Origin: Labrenzia sp. THAF82
GTDB lineage: Bacteria > Pseudomonadota > Alphaproteobacteria > Rhizobiales > Stappiaceae
NCBI RefSeq assembly: GCF_009363435.1
Contig: NZ_CP045354.1
Span: 1,144,501-1,208,500 of the forward strand
Direction: 5' to 3'
DNA length: 64,000 bases
Part shown: positions 58,321 through 64,000 of the stretch, piece by piece
How positions within the stretch are numbered: the first letter of the stretch is position 1
Layout of the letters: every line of letters begins with the position of its first letter
Position numbers and translations under genes: made by a program
The notes under the pieces: generated by a model
Told to the model about the DNA's origin: nothing
Seen by the model: the letters and a program-made list of their open reading frames with translations, nothing else
Database searches by the model: none

Positions 58321-58925
58321 GTGCGCCCTCACTGTTTACCCCAGTGCCGCCGTGGCTGAAGCGTCCGGTTTCGTTCGGGTCGCATTCCATCAAGAATGCG
58401 GCTCGGCGAACCCTGGCTTAGCTGCCCCGGCTCTGTCGTTGTATTTACCGCGCCGGCTTCTTAACACAAACCGCCGCATTGACGCAGCGGCGTTACCGCT
58501 GCCGGAAATTCTCATTCCGCTTTTCGCAGATCCATTTGGATCTCACGAATGGTCATCCTGATCATTGCTCCAGCCCGTTCATTACCGCAGGTCCGGATTT
58601 ACCGCAACAATTGGGACAGTATCCCTGTCCTATTTCAGGCGGCGCGAACATGACAGATTTCTCAGTCAGGAGCAAGAGTGTTTCTTGTTGCGCGCATTAT
58701 AATTGTTTCGCGCAAAAAGTTCCATGTGTCCGGATAGCTCAAATGCGAGGTGTTTTGTGTAAGATTCTTGCGTCTGGTAATCTTTGTGGGCATGTGCTCG
58801 CAAAATAGTCACAGCCGTTTGATTTCCTATTTATCAGCAATATGCTCATGTACAGGTTGAGCCGCGCTGCTCGCCGCTAAGCGTTGGCCAATACTGGATA
58901 TAAGGTTCGACCAGAGGAGTTTGAA
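58321..58925. other. 605-bp divergent intergenic region between gltB and the buf operon
   Basis: It contains no convincing gene. It must hold the promoters of gltB and of bufA. Imperfect stems, for example around 58460-58510, could be leader structure. A possible extracytoplasmic-sigma promoter for bufA lies at 58777-58803 (separate entry). A short stretch near 58727 (TCCGGATAGCTCAAATG) recalls the 5' part of a tRNA but does not complete one. Confidence 0.5.
58777..58803 (+). promoter_or_regulatory. Candidate ECF-type promoter for the buf operon
   Basis: GTAATC (58777-58782), a 16-base spacer and CGCAA (58799-58803) resemble the GTAACC-N16-CGAA pattern that I recall for the SigF-controlled bufferin promoters of Caulobacter. 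Two positions differ. It lies about 120 bases before bufA. No sigma factor gene is in the window, so this is only suggestive. Confidence 0.3.
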
Positions 58926-59228
58926 ATGAAGCATAAGGCTATGTCCGCTGCAATCGTCGCAGGTGCCGTCGCAACAGCTGTTGCAGGTCTGTCCACCACG
59001 ACTACCCCGGCTCATGCGCAGGCCAAAGAAAAATGCTATGGCGTTTCCCTGAAAGGCCAGAACGACTGTAAAGCCGGTGCCGGCACGACCTGCGCAGGCA
59101 CGTCCACAGTCGACTATCAGGGCAATGCCTGGACGCTGGTTCCAAAAGGCACATGCGTCAGCATGGAAGTACCGGGCGACCGCAAAGGCTCTCTGACTGA
59201 GCTTAACCGCGACCTTCCTGAAGCCTGA
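58926..59228 (+). CDS. bufA: DUF2282-family bufferin precursor peptide (BufA1-like)
   Basis: A 100-residue secreted precursor. A Sec signal (1 to about 31, ending PAHA) leaves a mature peptide of about 69 residues with four Cys at 37, 48, 56 and 77: [32 protein letters not shown] and VPKGTC. This is the DUF2282 pattern of bufferins, peptides whose cysteines are modified by a DUF692/MNIO enzyme to bind copper or other metals in the periplasm (recently described in Caulobacter and others). AGAGGAG precedes the ATG. It is followed by a 12-bp stem and then the enzyme gene. Confidence 0.9.
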   Translation: MKHKAMSAAIVAGAVATAVAGLSTTTTPAHAQAKEKCYGVSLKGQNDCKAGAGTTCAGTSTVDYQGNAWTLVPKGTCVSMEVPGDRKGSLTELNRDLPEA

Positions 59229-59264
59229 TTGTCAGGCTGACAGCGCCGATATTCGGCAGAAATT

Positions 59265-59296
59265 TCAGGCAGACGGGTCACCGTCCGTCTGCCTGA
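59265..59296 (+). promoter_or_regulatory. Perfect hairpin between bufA and bufB
   Basis: TCAGGCAGACGG (59265-59276) and CCGTCTGCCTGA (59285-59296) pair over 12 bp without mismatch around an eight-base loop (GTCACCGT). No T-run follows, so it probably protects the bufA message end or reduces read-through, and is not a complete terminator. Confidence 0.75.
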
Positions 59297-59323
59297 CAAC
59301 CAAGTCTCCCTATGGAGCTCATC

Positions 59324-60220
59324 ATGTTTCCAGACAGCCCAAGCCAGAACCTGACACGGATCGATGCTTCAGTCCCGGCAAGAGCCGGAGCTGGCCTGAA
59401 GGCTGAACATATCGCCGAGATACTCGAGACGTCCGCAGATATCGGTTTCTTTGAAGTCCATGCGGAAAATTATATGGGCGATGGAGGCATGCCGCATCGC
59501 CAGCTGGAGGCAATTCGGGAGAAATACCCTCTGTCCCTTCACGGGGTCGGACTTTCGATTGGTGGCGAAGGGCCGCTCGATCGTGATCACCTTCAGCGTC
59601 TGGCCATCTTGAACAAACGCTACGAGCCAGGTCTTTTTTCCGAACACTTGGCCTGGTCGACCCACGAAACCACTTATCTGAACGATCTGTTGCCGGTTCC
59701 CTATGATCAGGAAACACTTGATCGGGTGTGCGACCATATCGACGAGGTTCAGGAAACTGTCGGGCGCCGCATGCTCCTGGAAAACCCGTCCACCTACGTT
59801 GCCTTCGCGCAAAGCACCATGAGCGAACTGGAATTCCTAAAAGAAATTACGCGCCGAACCGGATGCGGTCTCCTGCTTGACGTGAACAATGTCCATGTCT
59901 CCTGCACCAATCATGAGAGATCTGCTCTGGACTACCTTGACGCATTTCCGATCGACGCCGTGGGCGAAATCCATCTCGGTGGTCATGCACCCGATAAGGA
60001 TGATGCAGGACGTCCGTTGTTGATCGATGCCCATGACAGGGAAGTCGATGAGGCTGTCTGGACACTTTATGAGCACCTGATTGCCCGCACCGGAGCCATA
60101 CCAACCCTGATCGAATGGGACAATGATGTTCCCGTCTGGCCGGTTTTGATGTCCGAGGCGCAGGCAGCTGACCGGATCCTTGCTAACAACAGCCAATCCA
60201 GCATTCGGCGTGCAGGCTGA
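59324..60220 (+). CDS. bufB: DUF692-family multinuclear non-heme iron oxygenase (MNIO; BufB-like)
   Basis: A 298-residue cytoplasmic TIM-barrel enzyme of the DUF692/MNIO family, which oxidise cysteines of precursor peptides, in bufferins to thiooxazole-type rings. Likely iron ligands are seen at [51 protein letters not shown] and LIEWDND. The start at 59324 follows GGAG at a good distance; ATG 59312 is the alternative. It directly follows bufA and ends one base before bufC. Substrate is expected to be the four-Cys BufA peptide. Confidence 0.9.
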   Translation: MFPDSPSQNLTRIDASVPARAGAGLKAEHIAEILETSADIGFFEVHAENYMGDGGMPHRQLEAIREKYPLSLHGVGLSIGGEGPLDRDHLQRLAILNKRYEPGLFSEHLAWSTHETTYLNDLLPVPYDQETLDRVCDHIDEVQETVGRRMLLENPSTYVAFAQSTMSELEFLKEITRRTGCGLLLDVNNVHVSCTNHERSALDYLDAFPIDAVGEIHLGGHAPDKDDAGRPLLIDAHDREVDEAVWTLYEHLIARTGAIPTLIEWDNDVPVWPVLMSEAQAADRILANNSQSSIRRAG

Positions 60221-60221
60221 T

Positions 60222-61004
60222 ATGTGCGCGATGGCGATCAGCGACAAAGTCGATGAAACGACTTTCTGCGAAGCTCTATTCGATCCCGGGAGTGGCACGC
60301 CCGTGGGTCTTGTCGGGCCCGACGGCGAGACAGCTCCCAAGCGCTTCAGCGTTTATCGAAACAATGTGGTTGTCAGTTTGTGCGACGCGCTCGGGGAAAC
60401 CTTTCCGGCAATTAAGAACCTGCTCGGCGAAGACTATTTTAACGCACTTGCGCGTGCGTTCGTCACTACACACCCTCCCAAGTCGCCGGTGTTGCTGCAC
60501 TATGGGTCCGAATTCGCGGACTTCGTCGAAAGCTTTCCGCCTCTGGCAACCTACCCTTATCTTGCCGACGTAGCCCGCCTGGAATGGGCCTGGTTGCAAG
60601 CCTATCACGCCGCTGACCAGGTTCCGCTTGACCCAGCCAGATTGAGCTCTGTTGACGATCAGTCGGTTGGTGCCGTCCGGTTTAGAAAGCATCCGGCTGC
60701 ACATGTCGTTACTTCACGTTGGCCTGTCTGGGATCTGGCGCGCGCGAATCGCTTCGATCCGAATGCCGAAATTCAGATTGACCTGAAACTGGCTCAGTCC
60801 GTGCTGATCACCCGACCTGAATTGAGCGTTGATATGTTACTGCTCCGTCCTGGAGCAGATAATTTCGTTGGTTCGCTCTTCGAAGGAGCGATGTTGGCTG
60901 AGGGCGCTGAAGCCGCTCAAACAGCCGCAGAAAACTTTTCACTGTCTGATTGTCTTTCGGACTGTCTTTCAACTGGAGCATTTGCGGATCTCGACGTAGC
61001 CTGA
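60222..61004 (+). CDS. bufC: DUF2063-family partner protein (BufC-like)
   Basis: A 260-residue cytoplasmic protein. The N-terminal DUF2063 domain (about 8-105) has RFSVYRNNVVVSLCDALGETFPAIKNLLGEDYFNALARAF, a pattern that accompanies DUF692 enzymes; in bufferin-type systems such a partner is required and helps present the peptide. The C-terminal half (about 110-250) is less conserved. The ATG at 60222 starts one base after the bufB stop. A duplicated LSDCLSDCLS near the C-terminus gives two extra cysteines. Confidence 0.87.
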   Translation: MCAMAISDKVDETTFCEALFDPGSGTPVGLVGPDGETAPKRFSVYRNNVVVSLCDALGETFPAIKNLLGEDYFNALARAFVTTHPPKSPVLLHYGSEFADFVESFPPLATYPYLADVARLEWAWLQAYHAADQVPLDPARLSSVDDQSVGAVRFRKHPAAHVVTSRWPVWDLARANRFDPNAEIQIDLKLAQSVLITRPELSVDMLLLRPGADNFVGSLFEGAMLAEGAEAAQTAAENFSLSDCLSDCLSTGAFADLDVA

Positions 61005-61042
61005 GGAACAGGGGCGAGGTTCGATACAGGAAGGGGGAATTT

Positions 61043-61630
61043 ATGGGTGCGTTGATTGGTTTCTTCGTACGATTGTACACAATGGTGTTCGGCGCGATTG
61101 AGCGCCTGACGAACGGCTGGTTTCTGGGACTTGCTTCCAGGTTCATTTTTGCTGCCGTTCTGCTCCAGTTCTTTTGGAACTCAGCACTGACCAAGATCGG
61201 TGGAAGTGTTGCCAATATTTTCACACCGACTGCAGGCGCGTACGCGCAAATGCTGCCGCAGTTGATGGAACAGGTCAGCTACGACACCAGTCAGATTGCC
61301 TTCTTTCCGTATGGGCTCATCGTTCTTTTGGGTACCTGGGGCGAATTCATTCTGCCCTTGCTCGTCGTCGTCGGTTTGTTCACGCGCTTTGCAAGCCTTG
61401 GCATGATCGTTTTCATCATCGTCATGACCTACGTGGACATCACTGGGCACGGCGCAGACGCCAAGACAATCGGCGCGCTCTTTGATGGTGAACCCTATTC
61501 GATCATCTCTGATGACCGGCTGTTGTGGATCTTCCTGCTGCTCGTTCCGACCCTCAAGGGTCCTGGAGTGATCTCCCTCGACTGGCTGCTCGGTTCCTAC
61601 TACCGCAAGCGGGAAATGTACTACGACTGA
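61043..61630 (+). CDS. DoxX-family inner-membrane protein of the buf operon
   Basis: A 195-residue membrane protein with four helices and the DoxX plan: LASRFIFAAVLLQFFWNSALTKIGG near residue 30, then FPYGLIVLLGTWGEFILPLLVVVGLFTRFASLG and a C-terminal basic RKREMYYD end. AAGGGGGAA precedes ATG 61043. DoxX proteins often close bufferin-type operons and may handle electrons or redox state at the membrane, but their role there is not established. It follows bufC by 38 bases. Confidence 0.85.
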   Translation: MGALIGFFVRLYTMVFGAIERLTNGWFLGLASRFIFAAVLLQFFWNSALTKIGGSVANIFTPTAGAYAQMLPQLMEQVSYDTSQIAFFPYGLIVLLGTWGEFILPLLVVVGLFTRFASLGMIVFIIVMTYVDITGHGADAKTIGALFDGEPYSIISDDRLLWIFLLLVPTLKGPGVISLDWLLGSYYRKREMYYD

Positions 61631-61674
61631 TAATTCATGTTGCCGGTTGGAAGTCGACCTGATTAAACCGGCAC

Positions 61675-62733
61675 ATGAACTTTGCAAGCGACAATTGGGC
61701 GGGTGCAGCTCCGGCGGTGATGTCGGCACTGACCCGCCATAATAGTGGGTTCGCGTCGGCCTATGCCACCGATCCTCTCACCGAAAGCGTTTCCGACACA
61801 TTCAGTGAAATTTTCGAACGGGAGGTGGCCGTCTATCAGGTCGCTACCGGGAGCGCTGCAAACTCGTTGTCATTGGCCGCATATGCGAAACCTGGCGGCG
61901 TCATATTTTGCCACCAAACAGCGCATATCCAGGTAGACGAGTGCAACTGTCCCGAATTCATGACCGGCGGCAACAAGTTGGTCGGCGTTCCAGGCGCATT
62001 CGGTAAAATGACGCCCGATGCGTTGGAAAATGCAATGGCGGCATATCCCGACGGCGTTGTACACCACGGCCAGGTTGCGGCGGTTTCATTGACGCAGGCC
62101 ACCGAATGGGGAACCGTCTATACGCTTGATGAGATTGCGGCGATCCAGAGTGTCGCCCGCTCACGCGGTGTGCCGTTGCATATGGACGGCGCACGGTTTG
62201 CCAATGCGCTTGTATCGCTCGGGTGCTCACCGGCTGACATGACATGGAAGGCAGGCGTCGACGTACTTTCCTTCGGGGCCACGAAAAACGGTTGCTGGTG
62301 TGCGGAGGCCGTCGTCTTCTTCGATGTGGAAGCGGCAAAGGGATTTGAGTATTTCCGAAAACGCGGCGGGCACCTTTTTTCCAAGAACAGGTTCGTGGCT
62401 GCGCAATTTGAGGGTTACTTCGAAAACGGCAACTGGATGGCGACGGCCGCGCATGCCAATGCAATGGCGTTGCGCCTCGCTGAAGGCATTCGGGACATCG
62501 GCGGCCGCACAGCTTGTCCGGTGGAAGCAAACGAGGTCTTTCCGATTCTCAAACGGAGGCAGTTTGAGGCGCTGGAGGCCGCTGGTGCGAAACTCTATGA
62601 ATGGCCGGCCGATGATCTGCCAGGCGATGGCAAACCTTCCGAGGATGAAGTTTGTCTGCGCATGGTGACGAGTTTTGCCACCGTTGAGGCTGATGTAGAC
62701 GCGTTCTTGAGTGTCCTTGCAGGCACCGTTTGA
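61675..62733 (+). CDS. Low-specificity L-threonine aldolase family, PLP enzyme
   Basis: A 352-residue PLP enzyme of the beta-eliminating lyase/threonine aldolase family, splitting L-threonine or allo-threonine into glycine and acetaldehyde. Marks: NFASDNWAGAAPAVMSAL at the start, HMDGARFANALVSLG near residue 165, and the PLP lysine in LSFGATKNGCWCAEAV. Length and motifs are normal. Start at 61675 follows a weak site. It lies 44 bases after the DoxX gene on the same strand, so read-through from the buf operon is possible but no functional link is evident. Confidence 0.9.
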   Translation: MNFASDNWAGAAPAVMSALTRHNSGFASAYATDPLTESVSDTFSEIFEREVAVYQVATGSAANSLSLAAYAKPGGVIFCHQTAHIQVDECNCPEFMTGGNKLVGVPGAFGKMTPDALENAMAAYPDGVVHHGQVAAVSLTQATEWGTVYTLDEIAAIQSVARSRGVPLHMDGARFANALVSLGCSPADMTWKAGVDVLSFGATKNGCWCAEAVVFFDVEAAKGFEYFRKRGGHLFSKNRFVAAQFEGYFENGNWMATAAHANAMALRLAEGIRDIGGRTACPVEANEVFPILKRRQFEALEAAGAKLYEWPADDLPGDGKPSEDEVCLRMVTSFATVEADVDAFLSVLAGTV

Positions 62734-62782
62734 GCGGTCGTTGAGGATTTCAGAACATTTGGTGGTCAAGCGACGCTCACAA

Positions 62783-62812
62783 AAGAGGCGCCTGGGTTTC
62801 CAGGCGCCTCGC
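62783..62812 (-). terminator. Terminator for the hsp20 gene
   Basis: GAGGCGCCTGG (62785-62795) and CCAGGCGCCTC (62800-62810) form a perfect 11-bp stem with a four-base loop. Read on the minus strand, it is followed by TTTTGTG, so it serves the hsp20 gene mainly and may also stop the convergent aldolase transcript. Confidence 0.85.
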
Positions 62813-62841
62813 AACAGGCTTTCGCAAGCGATTTCAGCAGA

Positions 62842-63288
62842 TTAGTGAGCGGTTGTTTCGATCTGCTTGGCAGAACCGCTCGTGATATCGATCTTGCGCG
62901 GTTTCATTGCCTCAGGGATCTCACGAACGAGATCGACATGCAGCAGCCCGTTTTCGAGGCTTGCGCCATCGACACGGACATGTTCGGCGATCTGGAAACG
63001 GCGCTCGAATGTGCGAGATGCAATGCCGCGATAAAGAATTTCGCGGTCAGTGTCTTCGTCAGCCTTCTCACCCTTGATTGTCAGAACGTGTTCTTTGGCT
63101 TCAACCGAGAGTTCGTCTTCGGTAAACCCGGCGACCGCCATGGTGATGCGGTAGGTGTTTTCGCCAGTGCGTTCAATGTTATAGGGCGGATAGCTGGGGG
63201 TCTCGCTGCCGGCAGAATCCAGCATTGAGAACAAACGGTCGAACCCGACGGTGGACCGATATAGCGGAGAAAAATCCAAGTGACGCAT
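62842..63288 (-). CDS. Small heat-shock protein, Hsp20/IbpA type
   Basis: A 148-residue alpha-crystallin-family chaperone that holds unfolding proteins. The N-terminal stretch MRHLDFSPLYRSTVGFDRLF is typical of the class A (IbpA-like) group. The ACD follows (NTYRITMAVAGFTEDELSVEA; ENGLLHVDL) and the tail is short, with PRKIDI as the IXI-like end. The ATG at 63288 has AGGA eight bases upstream. That site lies next to UUGCU in the leader, matching the core of a ROSE thermometer (separate entry). A terminator lies beyond its stop. Confidence 0.92.
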   Translation of the reverse strand: MRHLDFSPLYRSTVGFDRLFSMLDSAGSETPSYPPYNIERTGENTYRITMAVAGFTEDELSVEAKEHVLTIKGEKADEDTDREILYRGIASRTFERRFQIAEHVRVDGASLENGLLHVDLVREIPEAMKPRKIDITSGSAKQIETTAH

Positions 63289-63296
63289 GTGTAGTG

Positions 63297-63312
63297 TCCT
63301 CTCTTTGAGCAA
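63297..63312 (-). promoter_or_regulatory. Candidate ROSE-like RNA thermometer core
   Basis: In the leader of hsp20, read on the minus strand, UUGCU (63312-63308) lies seven bases before the ribosome site AGGA (63300-63297). UYGCU pairing with AGGA is the core of ROSE thermometers, common before rhizobial small heat-shock genes. A G before UUGCU and a C after AGGA can add a pair. Upstream stems were not fully evaluated. Confidence 0.45.
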
Positions 63313-63458
63313 CGGTTACTTCACTTCATAGTGCTTTCCATCATCCCCCATCTTGGCGGGACAGGATTGCGCTGCAGACCCGTTAGTGGCGCCTGCAATA
63401 GGGAATCTGGGAATTCCGGTTTTTCATTTCAAGAGGCTTGCCGGCGGCCCGTTTTGCA

Positions 63459-63478
63459 GATGAATGGCGGATGAACGG
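63459..63478 (+). promoter_or_regulatory. Direct repeat upstream of the final small secreted protein
   Basis: GATGAATGG (63459-63467) and GATGAACGG (63470-63478) are direct repeats with an 11-base period and one mismatch. This period is typical of OmpR/PhoB-type regulator sites. They lie about 90 bases before the start at 63565. Confidence 0.4.
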
Positions 63479-63564
63479 AGCCTTCCGATTGGGTTCAAGT
63501 GGCAGGGTGCATCTTGTGCTCAACGTCAGCACGGCGCTGGCGGCTCAGTCAGGAGAGATGAAAA

Positions 63565-63996
63565 ATGCTTGCCACTCTTTCGAAATTTTCTGCCCCGATC
63601 GCCGGTGCCGTTCTGCTTGTATCCGCCGGTCTTGTTTCCTCTGCCAATGCGGCTCCTCTGGCCAGCGGCATAAAGATCCATCAACCACAATCCGAACTGA
63701 TTGTGAAAGTTGATCACCGCAAGCACAAGAAACATCGCGGCCAGCGTGGCTGGGACGACCGCCGTGGTTGGGGGTACCACGAGATGGGTCCTCGACAGAT
63801 TCGCCGCAGCTTGCGTCATCGCGGCTTTCACAAAATCCGGATCCTGGATCGCCGCGGCCCGATGTATATTGTCAAAGCCCGTGCCTGGGGTGGTCAAAAG
63901 TTCCGTCTGGTTGTTGATTCAAGATCAGCGCAGATCGTCCGGAGCCGCCCGGTTGGAGGCCACCGTGCGCACTGGGGTTGGCAACATCGCTGGTAA
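63565..63996 (+). CDS. Small secreted basic PepSY-like protein
   Basis: A 143-residue protein with a signal peptide (residues 1 to about 29, ending SANAA) and a mature part very rich in His, Arg and Gly (KVDHRKHKKHRGQRGW; HRAHWGWQHRW). The C-terminal half (RQIRRSLRHRGFHKIRILDR onward) resembles the short PepSY-like fold of small envelope proteins in Hyphomicrobiales, sometimes labelled antifreeze protein on weak grounds. AGGAGAG precedes the ATG. It ends four bases before the window does. Function unknown; an envelope or metal-binding role is possible. Confidence 0.7.
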   Translation: MLATLSKFSAPIAGAVLLVSAGLVSSANAAPLASGIKIHQPQSELIVKVDHRKHKKHRGQRGWDDRRGWGYHEMGPRQIRRSLRHRGFHKIRILDRRGPMYIVKARAWGGQKFRLVVDSRSAQIVRSRPVGGHRAHWGWQHRW

Positions 63997-64000
63997 TGTT

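Noticed and set aside
58720..58800. Possible tRNA in the gltB-buf gap
   Set aside because: TCCGGATAGCTCAAATG looks like the start of a tRNA, but no anticodon arm or TTCGA arm completes a cloverleaf.
61675..62733. Threonine aldolase as a fifth bufferin gene
   Set aside because: It is on the same strand and close by, but a housekeeping PLP enzyme has no known part in such operons. It was annotated separately.

Overview
This 64 kb window is dense, single-copy-looking chromosomal DNA from an alphaproteobacterium. The gene content fits a marine, Hyphomicrobiales-type heterotroph. I lean towards the Stappiaceae (Roseibium/Labrenzia group), but that is inferred from gene content and style, not from a marker gene. 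I count 54 protein genes. I see no rRNA, tRNA, CRISPR array, transposase or phage gene.

Layout. 1-9.8 kb: a LacI regulator, a BCCT betaine-type carrier, a PAS-GAF-GGDEF diguanylate cyclase, a class I aminotransferase, and a CobW-type metallochaperone GTPase with a WD40 partner and a DUF2937 membrane protein. 9.8-16.5 kb: AzlCD amino-acid exporter divergent from a CGNR zinc-finger regulator, LysR and TetR regulators, leucine-type dehydrogenase, and a DUF1007 domain fused to a NicO nickel/cobalt permease. 16.5-25 kb: a PuuD-like amidase, a Cache-domain NarL-family two-component system, and the divergent TakP-like TRAP transporter that it probably controls. 25-33 kb: an OmpR-type regulator with a hybrid kinase, then LacI, DMT exporter/LysR, GlxA-type, DUF1272 and DUF442-like phosphatase genes. 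33-42 kb: a seven-gene operon with a long-chain acyl-CoA ligase, a complete LivGHMJF ABC importer and a PaaK-like protein. 42-52 kb: hemH, SPFH/NfeD pair, MotA/MotB-like stator pair, KdsD isomerase, an outer-membrane beta-barrel, an MltB-type transglycosylase and a DUF459 protein. 52-58.3 kb: gltBD. 58.9-61.6 kb: a bufferin-type operon (DUF2282 precursor, DUF692/MNIO enzyme, DUF2063 partner, DoxX). 61.7-64 kb: threonine aldolase, Hsp20 and a small secreted basic protein.

Themes. Small-molecule uptake dominates (BCCT, TRAP, Liv), each system with nearby regulators. Branched-chain amino acids recur (AzlCD, leucine-type dehydrogenase, Liv). Metal handling recurs (CobW with a duplicated Cys/His motif, DUF1007-NicO fusion, bufferin operon).

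The most unusual system is the bufferin operon: a secreted four-cysteine peptide, its likely peptide-modifying iron enzyme and partner, and a perfect 12-bp stem between precursor and enzyme genes that may set their expression ratio. The family has been described recently in other bacteria, so this is a new instance and not a new class. Other non-obvious signals are candidate operators at azlC/CGNR and at the two-component/TRAP divergent promoter, a ROSE-like thermometer candidate in front of hsp20, a DUF459 protein without its expected catalytic residues, and a PaaK-like ligase without a recognisable nucleotide-binding loop.
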